Below the pieces are notes generated by a model, which was not told the DNA's origin, made no database searches, and saw only the letters and a program-made list of their open reading frames with translations. DNA of 64,000 nt from Pythium myriotylum (lineage: Eukaryota; Oomycota; Peronosporomycetes; Pythiales; Pythiaceae), in contig JALJCQ010000014.1 of the NCBI GenBank assembly GCA_023091665.1, positions 248,001 through 312,000 on the forward strand, given 5' to 3'. Positions within the stretch are counted from its first letter, which is position 1, and every line of letters starts with the position of its first letter. The translations under genes and the position numbers were made by a program. Below, in pieces: positions 1-10,696 of this stretch.

Positions 1-140
1 AGCGGGTCCACGACCGCGACGATGTCAACGCCGAGCTTCTCGAGACGCGAGGCGTGGTCCCACGGACCTTCGGCCCCACCAAAGTTCACGGCTCCGGCGC
101 CAACGAGCGCGATGCGGATGGATGCAAACGACTGGGACAT
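1..140 (-). CDS. NAD(P)-binding oxidoreductase (Gfo/Idh-like), 5' end only
   Basis: The minus strand opens with an ATG at 138-140 and stays open to the window edge (46 codons). It reads as the first strand and glycine-rich loop of a Rossmann fold: a hydrophobic strand IRIALV, then GAGAVNFGGAEGP, then a helix and a second strand ending in VVDP. This arrangement is typical of Gfo/Idh/MocA-type oxidoreductases, which bind NAD(P) at this loop and oxidise sugars or related alcohols. The substrate cannot be inferred. The rest of the gene lies before base 1. No signal peptide is apparent, so a cytosolic enzyme is likely. The alternative is another Rossmann-fold dehydrogenase family. Confidence 0.6.
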   Translation of the reverse strand, partial: MSQSFASIRIALVGAGAVNFGGAEGPWDHASRLEKLGVDIVAVVDP

Positions 141-1851
141 GGTCGGAAGAGCTGGAGGAGTTGTGTGCGAGGTTGAAGCAAGTTTGCAAAGTGAGACTGC
201 ACGAATGCCGAGACGATTTGAAGTGACTCAGAGATTGAATATATAGAAATGTGGAGGTCGTGCCCATCTTCATTGGAGTTGGTGGGATCTTCCGTGTGGG
301 TTGCTTGGACCACGCAACGCGGTACGCACGTACGTGTTGGGAGGTAGGGCAGCAGGAGGACTGCGTAGAGGACCCCAGGAAGGGCATCCGCGAGTAAATG
401 CACATCTCGTGTTTGTGCATTCGTCTCTTTTGCCGTGGGAGCATGATCTGCCAGATTGCTTGGAGAGACTTTGTTCGATTGTGCTGCTGCTCGCGAATCC
501 GCAAGATCATTTTGTCGCAGGCTGTTCGTGTTGAATATCGCTTCCTGAAGTTCAGCTTCAATTTTTACGGTCATGAGGCTCAGCTGCCTGGCCATCGTGG
601 AAGCTAAACCTCATCAAGTGCATCGCGCTTAAGTTCAATTTTCACAACCATCACGCTCAGCTGGCTAGCCATCACGTGGGAACTAACGTCACCGACGTTG
701 AATGCTATTAATACACCTGGCAAACTCGATCTTGCTGCTTGGTGCTTGGTTTCTGCCGGATGTTGCAGGACGGATCACCTTCGAATGTCTCATCTCTTAC
801 GACGGCTGCTAACTGTAAATAAATGACTCTGCCTGTTCAATCAAACTGTGTGACACAGTGCGAATTCCTTCATTTTAGATAGGAGGCGTGAGCCAGCAAG
901 ACCTCAAAAACAATACATTCATTTTTCGTAAAGCACAACAGATTTCTGGTCGTGCAAAGTTAGTGTGACATCCTCTTATCCATTACTGCAGAACACAGAC
1001 ACCTTACACGTGTAGTGGTGTCCCTGCAATCAGGCGAATCAAGCCGTTGGACAGACTCCTTGGACTGCTTTTTCAATCCACCAGTCGTTTCGTGGATCTT
1101 GACGGCGATGATATGGCAGAATAGGGGTCGGTGGAGATGCTCTACTTACGTTGCACCAAGCATTTAGTAATGACATTAGCGTAAATTTAGCTTGGAATAT
1201 GAAGGGAGGAAAGTCGGGCACACTGCGGAGATGGGGCAATGTTCACAATGGAACACTTCCGCTAAAGATAGTCGCCATGAAGGAGCAAATACAGTTCGCC
1301 CAAATCGAGGCAATCTGGCAGATGCAAAATGAGAAGGTTTTGCTTGGAATCCATCACGACGTTGCAAATTAGCGCATCTCGTTGCACGTACGAAGGTAGT
1401 GACACCACTCAAGCGATCCGCTGCAAGCAAGGTAGATGACTAGAGCCTCCGGAGGATACTGCGAGACTTGGCGGAGACTAAGCTGGTTGCCTCAAGTGCT
1501 TAGAAGCACTTGAAGGTGAGGCTCCTCACTGCCCCAGTAGAAAAGAAACACCCGACGAAAACTGTGATGCACCAGAAATTCTGGTGCATGTGCAGCTTAC
1601 AAAATCCTTGAGGTTGAACTTGAAAATACTGCCCGTTCTGAGGCCAAGCCGCGGCCCACGTTGAGATGATGACGATAGCGGCTTCGGTGCTTATACGGCT
1701 GGCCGAAACCAATGGGAGTTCTGGACGGCACTCCCACTTCACGGGACGGACCTGTCGCCCAAGCAGCCTCGTTGTCAGTCGCTAGCGACTCAACTTCAGT
1801 TTTCAATTCGCCTCGACCCCCACAACTCTGTAATCTCCTGGCCCTCCAAGC
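141..1851. other. Intergenic stretch, no gene recognised
   Basis: No reading frame here looks like a gene. Two related stretches of about 55 bp (around 551-607 and 634-688, both with GCTCAGCTG and GCCATC blocks) suggest an old imperfect duplication. Two short perfect inverted repeats lie at 1493-1512 and 1567-1589. The right part must contain the promoter and 5' UTR of the SWEET gene, but no clear initiator motif could be picked out. Confidence 0.5.
1567..1589. repeat. Short perfect inverted repeat
   Basis: The 9-base arms ATGCACCAG and CTGGTGCAT flank a 5-base centre. It lies 260 bp upstream of the SWEET start codon. Whether it acts in DNA or RNA is unknown. Confidence 0.5.
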
Positions 1852-2559
1852 ATGGCGTCCGATGCAGCCCAAGAGACCATCAACGTTCTCGCGACCATCG
1901 CCACGGTCTGCATCTTCCTCAGTATGATCCCGGCAATCTGGGAGCTCCACAAGAAACGCAGCACTCAAGGCACCAACTTCTATCCTCTGGCGGCAATGTT
2001 CGGTCAGTCCATGGGTTGGGTCTTGTACGGTTGGGCCGACCACTCGTTCTGGCCCGTTGGTGCTGTGAACCTCGTCGGCGCAGTGCTTGGACTCATCTTC
2101 TCGGGTGTCTACATCTTCCACGAGCAGGTTCACCGCAAGCGGTACACTGGGGTCTTCGCTGGTGTGGTAGCCATCGTGGTGGCTCTGCTGTTGTACCGCG
2201 TACTGAGCACACAAACCGATCATACGATCTCGCGCGTGCTAGGCTACTTTGCCAACGTTGGGGCCGTGATCATGTTCGGCTCACCTTTACTTCTCCTCGG
2301 TACGGTCGTCAAAACAAAGAGTACGGAGCTAATCTCGACGCCCATGGCGATCGCGGGCATGATCAACGGCTTCCTCTGGACCGCCTATGGTGGCATGAAG
2401 GATGATCTTTTTGTGCTGGTCCCCAACTGCATTAGTGGCATCTTCTGCGTCTGTCAGCTACTACTTGTTGCAATCTACGGATTCAAGCCCACCGACACGC
2501 AAGATAAGCAAGGAACGTACATGGAAAAGTCTTCCCCGACCAAGGTTGAGGTGGCGTAG
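1852..2559 (+). CDS. SWEET (MtN3/saliva) sugar transporter
   Basis: The 235-residue protein has the size and layout of eukaryotic SWEETs: two three-helix MtN3/saliva repeats joined by a linking helix, about seven membrane segments, with charged loops (ELHKKRSTQGTN, VHRKR) between them. Repeat 1 runs roughly 8-95 and repeat 2 roughly 128-215; the second contains the typical STPMAIAGMINGFLW(T)AYG block. The C-terminal tail is hydrophilic. SWEETs are facilitative uniporters of mono- or disaccharides in plasma or internal membranes; in an oomycete this one could move host or stored sugars, which is inference. The ATG is the first in frame and the gene is uninterrupted. Confidence 0.92.
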   Translation: MASDAAQETINVLATIATVCIFLSMIPAIWELHKKRSTQGTNFYPLAAMFGQSMGWVLYGWADHSFWPVGAVNLVGAVLGLIFSGVYIFHEQVHRKRYTGVFAGVVAIVVALLLYRVLSTQTDHTISRVLGYFANVGAVIMFGSPLLLLGTVVKTKSTELISTPMAIAGMINGFLWTAYGGMKDDLFVLVPNCISGIFCVCQLLLVAIYGFKPTDTQDKQGTYMEKSSPTKVEVA

Positions 2560-3072
2560 ACACCGCAAGTGGTGGCGTTTGGTCTGCGGAACCGATCACA
2601 GCTGCATACATATACTTAAGTGGTGAACATAGGACATCTGTATCATCATTGTGAAAATTCCATGTGTTGGAGACACCCGTGTTTACTACTTTCATGCGTA
2701 AAAGTAATACAACCCAACCTACAACGCAACTACTTGCAAAACCATTCCCCAGTTCTTAAAGTCGCGTGGCAGTCCCTGATTATCGTCCAGGTATGGTAAA
2801 CCCGACGCACCGAAGAAGACAATATCTGGGATAGTCAAGATCGCAATGAAATCCCTAAGCCACCCACCCCACTTTCCGTGCCAACAACTCCTGCTTGTCG
2901 ACTCGACAAGCAGGCTCGACAAGTTTTCGAGTCTGCTTCTCACCGACCTGTGTCCGTAGTGGTCTCCCCAACTCAACCATGTCGAACTCTGGTAGGTCTG
3001 CATGTTTAAGGCCACCACGGCCATCGAGTGAGGTCAGTAGCTGCATTCTTGTCGTTGTGGGATCAGATCTCC
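2560..3072. other. SWEET 3' flank, no gene recognised
   Basis: This contains the SWEET 3' UTR and anonymous sequence up to the target duplication of the next element. A short inverted pair around 2893-2921 (CTTGTCGA / TCGACAAG, repeated) is the only structure noticed. Confidence 0.4.
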
Positions 3073-3081
3073 GGCAGGCCT
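3073..3081. repeat. Left 9-bp target-site duplication of the MITE
   Basis: GGCAGGCCT is repeated exactly at 3803-3811 on the other side of the element. Confidence 0.8.
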
Positions 3082-3802
3082 GGACTTTCGCCAAAAGTGG
3101 GGGCTTTTTCCATAATTTAGTCAAAAGAGGGAACTACTTGACAAAAGTGGGGGCTGTTGGAGTGGAAGTGGGGGCTCATCCGATTTCATGTTTAGAGCCC
3201 CCACATTTGACACATTTCGCTACTGCCGCGTTGCGATATCCGTGCCGGCCCAACCCGCAAATAAATCGGGTTTAGAAATTGTCCGCACCCATTGCACTTC
3301 GTACAGAGAGCGTGGCCCTGACTACGGCCGTCGCATCGGCCCTCCCCCGTGCCAATTCTGTCGGCGTCCATCCGAGGCTGTGGACACGCAACCGCACCCA
3401 CAGGAGGCATCTGCGTAGAAATAGGAACGGAAAATAGAAGGGTTTCCGACCAGCCAGTTCCTTAGGTTGTATAATGTATACCACACAACATCAACACCAC
3501 ACCAGCGTCGTCCATGCTAGCAACTATACTCCCAGAAACCCTTAATTGAGACCTTCTTAGAACTCTATACGAGGATGTTCAAAAAGCGCACGTGGTGTGG
3601 TTGGTGCAGTGGCGTTCTCTCTCTCTCCTATCCACATGGTGTATGGTCGAACCAGGTTTCAGGTACACGGGCCCCCACTTTTGGAAAGAAGGGTGGGCCA
3701 TGAGGATCTTTTGCCCCTCTTTTTAAAAAGCCCCCACTTTTGTCAAGTAGTTCCCTCTTTTGACTAAATTATGGAAAAAGCCCCCACTTTTGGCGAAAGT
3801 CT
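3082..3802. mobile_element. Non-autonomous TIR transposon, MULE-like MITE
   Basis: A 721-bp unit has 74-bp terminal inverted repeats (3082-3155 and 3729-3802) that are nearly identical, both containing repeated AAAAGTGGGGGCT blocks. It is flanked on each side by GGCAGGCCT (3073-3081 and 3803-3811), a perfect 9-bp target duplication. Long TIRs with 9-bp duplications are typical of Mutator-like elements. The interior has no transposase-like frame, so it depended on a transposase elsewhere. More copies of the GGGGGCT motif lie just inside the left TIR. Confidence 0.8.
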
Positions 3803-3811
3803 GGCAGGCCT
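3803..3811. repeat. Right 9-bp target-site duplication of the MITE
   Basis: Exact copy of 3073-3081. Confidence 0.8.
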
Positions 3812-3955
3812 TGAGGCTACAGTATGTCGATTGTCCCATCTGCCATGCGATCCGAGATGAGTCCCCAAACTTCACTCATACTGCTGTCCGGTTGTGAGTG
3901 TTGGTTGAAATATCACAATATTCGGTAGCACATCACAATTCAAAAAGTTCAAGAG

Positions 3956-5932
3956 ATGACAGAGACTACGGCACCACTTCCAGATTGGCTCGCCTCATGT
4001 TCAGAACACCTCACTGGTCGCCTGAAGGTCCAAGTCGACGAGCGCGTGGCGATTGCTGCACCGTGGCTTGAAGTCGTCGTCGGGAGCAAGAAGTCTGTAC
4101 CAGCAGTCACGATCGCCTCACGTATCGATGCTATCAGTGAACTCTACAGTGCCATCGAAAAAGAGAATCACACGGTTCACAAGCGAGAGCTACTGTGGAC
4201 ACAAGTACTAACGTCATCGTTGATGGAGACACCACTCCACGAGTACCATCCTCACATCTTCTGGTTCACGCGCGGTCTCCATACATTCAATGTTCGCATC
4301 CTGATCAACTTGCGAAACACACAGGCCAACACGGTGATCAATGCACTGCATCACTTGACCTCAAAGCAGCGACCACGAGGTGTCGCGCAAATGGCTTTCG
4401 GCATTGACATCTCGAACATCTCCGGACCGACACCGATCACAAAAAAGATTAAAGCGCTGGGAGCCGTGTTAGCACGTTCTTCGTCTCACTCGGCCCAGCT
4501 GGCTCAGCTCAATCCACTCATGCGATTCGACATTAGTGGGAAGAAACTTACTGCACCAGAGTTGTTCGCGTTGTGTGAAGTTTTCCAACGTGTCAACGTT
4601 GCTGATATCCGACTGTCGAAGATTCTGAATAACAAGGTTAACCAAACGATTGTGGATCCGTTCCGATCCTTGATCTACGCTGTACTTTGCCCTTCCGAAA
4701 GCGAACGATGCAAGACACCATTGAGTTTGTCACTCGAGAACCCGTTCACCGCCCAACATTGGGCCATCGTGGTCGATGCCATCAACCGGAGGACGAGGCC
4801 GCTGCGAACACTCTCGATATCATCCCATTCGCATCATTGGAGCTACGTTAGGTGGACGACGTCCGTCGCATTCTCGCTGGAGGAAGTCGATCATGACCAG
4901 CTGTTCGAACTCAGTCTCGACGACGGCTTCTACAACTTCAAGGGAGGTGCCAAGTCTATGGTCTTGGAGTCGTATGCGAAAGCCTTGCAGCAAGCACTCG
5001 ATGGTGGAGTTGACGCCCAAGCTCGTTTCCGCGCTGGCTCACAAGCAGATACAGAAGCGTCACATTATTTGCCTCGCGGGGTGTTGCTTGATCCTAACAC
5101 AAGCTACGTGATTGACGGAATTAGTGATGCAGAGCGGTGGGAGAGACGATGCATTCACTTGCGCGCCGTCTCGGGTGGACAATGGGTGCACATAAACGCG
5201 ATAGCATCCCTCTTCATCGGTGGCAGGATGTGCCCGCGCGTCTTGCACCCGCGTTACCACTCGGTCACCGTGAGGAAATCCAAACGAGACCCCATGTGGT
5301 CTCCAGAAAATCTCTATCACCCTAGTTGGTCGCCGTGCACAAGCTCAAAACTCCAGCGGGTAGACATTTCGTCTACGAACGTGAGCGCAATGGAGCTGGG
5401 CTGCATTACCGCTCGATGCCCCAACCTAACGGAGCTGACCATCAAAAATGTTTTTCAGAAGGATAAATTCTGCTCCCTCGGTGGCCTCCAATCCCTAGAA
5501 CTGCGAGGAGTCGACAGAGGTTGGTGATTTGCTTTGATCTTCTGTGATGTGATACTCTTAATTTTCGTGGCAGACGTGATTCCATACTTAGTCAAACACT
5601 CACGAGAAGACTCCATGCCCAAACTTGAGGTCCTGCGGGGGCCTACCATAAGTGGCGACGAGCAAGACGACCTGTTTGAACTCTTGCGGCTCAACCGAAG
5701 AATGAGAATGATTGAAGTTCGCATTGATCTCGGTTCTCAGCTCAGGAAGGCAATCGACGCACACAATCGTGCGTCAGCGTCTCATGAACTGCAGTCGCTG
5801 CGGTCAATACTTGCCTTCGTGTCGCTGCAGAGCCATCTCACCTACCTTCGAGGTCTCGATGCTCCAGTCCTATCTTCAATCATCGACTTTGCATCGAGCC
5901 ACGGGCGCATCTATTATACCTCGAAGAGCTGA
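3956..5932 (+). CDS. Unrecognised family protein, copy A (two exons)
   Basis: Exons are 3956-5519 and 5574-5932, with a 54-nt GT-AG intron (5520-5573) in phase 1; the joined product is about 640 residues. The paralogue at 16990-18737 has an intron at the same place, which supports the splice model. The N-terminal half is alpha/beta-like. The C-terminal part has irregular leucine-rich stretches (LQRVDISSTNVSAMELGCI, CPNLTELTI, LGGLQSLELRG, LEVLRGPTI) that look like degenerate LRRs. No signal peptide, RXLR motif or membrane segment is visible, so a cytosolic or nuclear protein is likely. I do not recognise the family; LRR-like or F-box-associated proteins are possible relatives. It is the only intron-containing copy here that is intact. 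Confidence 0.75.
5520..5573 (+). other. Intron of copy A
   Basis: It starts GTTGGT and ends GTGGCAG, 54 nt. Removing it restores a frame that continues the paralogous alignment with copies B and C. Confidence 0.75.
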
Positions 5933-5935
5933 GTA

Positions 5936-6083
5936 CACCCCAGAAGAGAAAGCGAGTGCGGTTCATGATGTCCAAAAAGGGGCCAAAGTCGCTCTGGTTG
6001 CTGTGAAACTTGGTGCGGGGGAGCGACTTGTAAGAAAGTGGCTGGAGGCTCCAAAGAGCAAGAAACAGGGAGTCCGCAGGTGA
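5936..6083 (+). pseudogene. Transposase N-terminal HTH fragment
   Basis: In a frame different from copy A, the stretch just past its stop reads as a helix-turn-helix of the kind at the start of pogo/psq-type transposases: YTPEEKASAV, then VALVAVKLGAGERLVRKWL, then a basic tail ending KQGVRR and a stop. Only about 50 residues are present and there is no catalytic domain downstream, so this is either a remnant or a chance match. There are no visible transposon ends. Confidence 0.4.
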
Positions 6084-6974
6084 TCACAGAAGACTCGAGA
6101 TAACTTCTACAAATGCATATTTGATGTATATAAATACAATGTTTGATTTATCAATTCCTACATAAAAACTAGACTCTGTGAGACGAGTTACCGTATCTCG
6201 CCTTGTTCGCATCTGTCGCGAACATACTGAAACCGAGTCAAAACTGCGGCCTTCAACTGATCGAGGAGTCATCTTCATTCAGGACCCATTCTGCGAATTC
6301 TATGTCCAATCAGACGCGAAAGATATCCTAGAAATCGTCCTGATTGAGCAGAGTTCGACGATATTCTGTATTCGCCGTTTAGGTTCGTGGAACACGATGC
6401 TTTAGGCCTCACTAGAGAATGGGACTGGCAGTGCTTTTTTAAATGTAATTGGACGAAACTGAAAGATTAATTACCAATGAAAGAGCGCTCGTGAACTCGA
6501 CTCACGAGGTGTCGTGAAGAGGTGTCAGAGGAGGGTCGCACAAGTTCGAACTCCGTGTCGTTCGCGTGGACGGTGTACCACGTCATGAGTCGTGATGCTA
6601 AGGCAGTTCTTGGATCAGAAGCGCAGCAATGATATATAGCGACTGGCGGATACCAACGACTATCACCGACATCACCAGAATCTGGGGAGGAAATAGACGA
6701 CACACCGTCCGCACAGATCGTTACAATCACCCTTCCGAGGAGCGATGCCACCGTCGTCAAAGGCACATGCCCGGAGTACTGGAAAAATTGGTCCGGTTTA
6801 GCAATGAGACCCCGCAGTTTTCCAGTCATCACTGAGATTGTTTATCACACCGTCAGCAATGAGTGTCACAACATGCTCTGCCACGATGACGCGCAACGTG
6901 TATACGTGCGCACTCGCTCGCAAACCAAAAGGGTTTACGATTCCATGGCGTTGAACAGACAGCCACACGGCGTG

Positions 6975-7026
6975 GTAGAGGCAATTCCCGAACGCCGGCG
7001 TCCCGGTGTTCGGGAATTGCCTCTAC
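6975..7026. repeat. 19-bp perfect hairpin
   Basis: The arms at 6975-6993 and 7008-7026 are exact reverse complements, separated by a 14-base GC-rich loop. It could be a relic of a foldback element or a small-RNA precursor; nothing else decides. Confidence 0.6.
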
Positions 7027-7330
7027 TATGGCCGCCCATTAGCTGGCGGAGGTGGGAAAGGTACGAGAATTTCCGTGTCGTCATGAAGCGTCGTTCCAAC
7101 TCGAAATCGGGGATTAAGCTTCGCCGCACGACCGCCTATCCCTTTCCACTGAACCAAAGCAACACGTACGTCCGCGCTCACACGCGAATCCTGCATGACT
7201 ACAGTGAAAATGGCTTTCACAAGCGATGGAGATGGAAGATGGAAATCCAGTGTACTCACCACCTATTGGCTGAATCTCGAACCCACCCATTTTGGTACCT
7301 ACATCGTCTAGAATGTGGACCACACACACA

Positions 7331-7600
7331 GTTACTGTTCTATTCACTCACGGACCGCCAAGTGACGAGTGACAGCTTGATCGTATTCGACTGTTCTCCA
7401 TCAGAAATCGTTCATGAGTGATAGAGAAAGATGCAGAAAACGTTGCTGCTACTACGTTCTATTCACTCACGGACCGCCAAGTGGCGAGTGATAGCCTGGT
7501 CGTATTCGACTGTTCTCCATCACTCAACTGCATCTCTCTACTGTCACTCAACTGCATCTCTCCTATCACTCAACTGCATCTCTCCTATCACTCAACTGCC
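7331..7600. repeat. Direct duplication plus short tandem array
   Basis: A block of about 75 bp beginning GTTCTATTCACTCACGGACC occurs at about 7337-7400 and again at about 7455-7520 with few changes. The second copy runs into a tandem array of a roughly 20-bp unit (ATCACTCAACTGCATCTCTC) repeated three to four times. Confidence 0.65.
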
Positions 7601-8800
7601 TTTCTCGCTTTGGGATGCTTCCAACAGGAAAGCTTGGTCGGAAGCTCACTTTGCATTTCCACGGATCCATCTTACGCCACCCAAGAACAAGCTGCCTTTG
7701 GAGTGCTGCACGTCGTACCCGCCGCTCGCCTTACTCAAGGGGAGTTTTACATTGTACGTCGTGGAGTACTCCAGTTGGCGGCCAAGGCTCGACTTTCACG
7801 CCATCCCCGGAAGTAGATATCCACCACTAGTATGGCACCGAAGGAGGGTTATACATCGCATCCACAAGTCACTATTCATCTTTCCAGCGTGAGATCGCGT
7901 TTCCCACGCGTCTTGCCACGTACCTCGAGCGAACGTTTCGCCTCTCTCCACGCATAGCCCACCTCTATGAGGCTACTCTGCATTATAGCTGTGCACTCCC
8001 TGTAGTGAGGACCAAACAGAGAGCAGGTTTTTTTTTTTTTTTTTAATCCTAGAACTGCTCTATCAATGACGAAGCGTTACGTTTCCTTCATCCGGGCCTT
8101 GCAGAAGCAGTTTTGGTTTGTTGTATGTCTACCTCATACGTTGTACAATCACTTTGTCGTAGCAACGTCTTATTCTCACGACGATAGTGCAGTTGTGCCA
8201 GCTTTGTTGTGTGCGAATGAGCAAAACAACGACCAAATTTGACCTGCAGCCGCCAAATTTTAACTTCATAACCTGATACCCCGCGGTTACCGAAAAAGTT
8301 ATATCTCAAATCTCTCTTGAAACTAATCATAGTACCGTATCGTTCCATACAAAAAAATATATAGTGACCTACCTCTATGAATCGTATAATTATACGCTGA
8401 GATCGAATATTTTACCTCTTGAAGACCAATTTATCCTAAGAACAACATCAGGTTTATTGATTGGCACATACATTTTGTAAAAGGTTTGAGATGCGAATTA
8501 TGATAAAATATCTGGGAAAGGAATTATCGGCAGGTAGCTTCTAGTACTCCTTACGGGGCACTGCCAGTATAAAAGTTCGTTTCGAAAAACAGCCCTAAAT
8601 TGATCGCTGACCTTTTAAGTTCAATGCCTGAGTTTTGGGTTCGTCTTCTTTGAAGTTTCTGAGTTTGGGTGTGGGTTCGGAATCACCATTCTGTACCCAA
8701 AACATGATTCACAGCACAATGTGTGCAGATTACAATCTGCTCAGGCGCAAACGATTCCATTAAACGATCTGTAGTGGGTCACTCCTTGATTTTGTTCCTC

Positions 8801-10696
8801 ATGGACCAAACGCTGCGTTATCCTCCGTACGACGTGATTCTCAACGGTCTGCTGCGAGTCCACGTGGAAGAGAAACTCGCACCGTCCGTGCCTCGAGTCG
8901 AACTCCTGCCAGGACACATCGCAAGCCACAATCCAGCGGCTTTCTCCGCGGTGGTGCAAACCTTCTGCCGATTGTATCAGACCATTGAAACAAATCTCAA
9001 CTCGCTCACTGATCGAGAGGATTCATGGACGTCACTACTCACGTCTCGCGTGATGGAGCGTCCGCTTGCTTTAGACGACAGAAGGATCTGGTGGTTTAAA
9101 CGCCATCTCGTTCATTCATCGGTTGGTCTCGTCGTTAATGGCGCAAACGTGCCATTCTCAACCCTTCTTCACGTACTGCAAACGCTAGCATCTGTTCAGC
9201 GCAACACCGGAGTGAAGGCCGTGCCTCTCAGCCTTGTAATAGTTCCGACGTACCAAGACACAGTGGATTTCGATGCACTCCGCGAGCTCCTTCAGCCTCC
9301 GGCATCTGCTGCACCATCATTTGTCCTTCTACGCTTTCTTCAGCGACTCGAATTTTCCGGTGGCAGGATGTATTCAGCTGATCTTGCGGCTTTAGAACTT
9401 TTGGTTGCTTCTGTCACGGTTAGCGAACTGTGTCTCGATCATGTTCTTCCCCGCAAAGCTGGTTCCTCTACACCACAAGCTTTCGGATCTTTAGTCCAAG
9501 CACTTATGTCAGGAACCCGCGGTGACTACAAGGAGACTCCAGTCAGTCTGTGCATCTCAGGCTCGCTCGAAACGGCTTATCTTCGATCTCTATCCAAGGC
9601 GCTCGACACAAGGGCAAGGCCGCTTCGTAAGCTGCAGCTGATAGTTCCTATGGAGACTAGGAGGTACGGCACGTGGCTGGCCAGGATCATGTTCACGACT
9701 CAGCTCCCAACATTGGATGAAGAGCGGGGCTCGCTTATTCTCCTTGGTGTGAATGATGAACTCTTCGAAGGCTTCAAGTCTGAACTTCGTGTCATGCTTC
9801 TACCGCTCGAAAAGGTCATTCTTCAAGCATTAAGAGATGGTGTCCCCGTGCGATGTGCGATACGAATGCCTTTTGCAACACCATCAGCTAATGATAATCC
9901 CACCACAGGACTGACAGCAACATCAACGATGTACTCAGTCACTGAGATCAGTTCGGCCGGAGCCCTTGCACTAGCGACCGATGATTTATCGCTCAAGCAG
10001 CACGCCCCGCTTACTTCCATCTCCAGTGTGCATATTGGCGACGCCGTTTATTATTGGTCACCTCGCTTCAACGCGTTATCTCTTCAAGGAGAGGTTGGTT
10101 CAACCGCATTCCTCACGGTCGTGGCGCCAACACTTTGGCGGCTTTCAATACCTCATGTGAGGGTGAGCGCAGCATCGCAGGCGACACTGTTAGCCTGCTA
10201 CCCACACCTCACCAAACTAGTCGCCTACAATCTTGAAGCCCCCGAGCAACTTGGTGCACTGATTCAAGAGGGACGACTACCTTGCCTCCGTACGCTGGAC
10301 TTGCTCCGATCTCGTCAATCGCGAGGGGTCATCAGACAATTTGCTGAATTCTTCCAAGCGAAGTTATTCACCACTCTCCGACACCTGCGCGTACCGGTGC
10401 CTGGTGCAGACGAAGACCAGCAAGGCTTGTTGGAAGTTTTGAAACAGAACGACTCGCTAGTCGTCATAGACGTGCGGGCGGCGAATGCTCTGAGAATACG
10501 CCATTTCATCGACCAGATCACTTCACAGCTGAACGAGACCAAGCCGCTGCCATTGCGAGCCAGGATGGCATTCTTGTCACTGGCCCGTGTATGGAAGAGT
10601 ATGCGAGGTATGGACCCCCTGGTCCTTGGGCGAATCCTCGCGTTTGCGTCAAAACGAGTGGAGACACGCGTGAACTGGATTCACGACAACAACTAA
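8801..10696 (+). CDS. Unrecognised family protein, copy B (single exon)
   Basis: A 631-residue protein is read from the ATG at 8801. This start aligns with the start of copy A (both open with a short acidic/proline segment followed by a VxVxE...APxxE block); the frame is open further upstream but without a matching ATG. Shared landmarks with copies A and C are the W..LLTS..ME.PL block, the PL..L.FSG region, CLDHVLPRK, and a C-terminal LRR-like part. The intron of A and C is absent: the coding sequence runs straight through the equivalent position (SRQSRGVIRQFAEFF). It is clearly more diverged from A and C than they are from each other. No signal peptide or membrane segment is evident. Function unknown. 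Confidence 0.75.
   Translation: MDQTLRYPPYDVILNGLLRVHVEEKLAPSVPRVELLPGHIASHNPAAFSAVVQTFCRLYQTIETNLNSLTDREDSWTSLLTSRVMERPLALDDRRIWWFKRHLVHSSVGLVVNGANVPFSTLLHVLQTLASVQRNTGVKAVPLSLVIVPTYQDTVDFDALRELLQPPASAAPSFVLLRFLQRLEFSGGRMYSADLAALELLVASVTVSELCLDHVLPRKAGSSTPQAFGSLVQALMSGTRGDYKETPVSLCISGSLETAYLRSLSKALDTRARPLRKLQLIVPMETRRYGTWLARIMFTTQLPTLDEERGSLILLGVNDELFEGFKSELRVMLLPLEKVILQALRDGVPVRCAIRMPFATPSANDNPTTGLTATSTMYSVTEISSAGALALATDDLSLKQHAPLTSISSVHIGDAVYYWSPRFNALSLQGEVGSTAFLTVVAPTLWRLSIPHVRVSAASQATLLACYPHLTKLVAYNLEAPEQLGALIQEGRLPCLRTLDLLRSRQSRGVIRQFAEFFQAKLFTTLRHLRVPVPGADEDQQGLLEVLKQNDSLVVIDVRAANALRIRHFIDQITSQLNETKPLPLRARMAFLSLARVWKSMRGMDPLVLGRILAFASKRVETRVNWIHDNN

Larger units (their letters stand above)
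6084..8800. other. Intergenic stretch with repeats, no gene recognised
   Basis: Several frames exceed 100 codons (for example on the minus strand at 6467-6832), but none has recognisable motifs. The stretch holds a 19-bp hairpin (6975-7026), a duplicated block of about 75 bp (7331-7400 and 7446-7520), a short tandem array (about 7527-7600) and a 17-nt T run near 8028-8044. The copy B promoter should lie near the right end. Confidence 0.5.

Noticed and set aside
25..595. Two overlapping minus-strand frames of 169 and 178 codons
   Set aside because: They overlap each other and the true oxidoreductase start in other frames; composition is not protein-like.
1597..2223. 208-codon minus-strand frame
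   Set aside because: It is antisense to the SWEET gene, and the sense frame has clear domain evidence.
6467..6832. 121-codon minus-strand frame
   Set aside because: No recognisable motif, start context or neighbour; too weak to call a gene.
7527..7600. CRISPR-like array
   Set aside because: The repeats are immediately tandem with no spacers, and the genome is eukaryotic.
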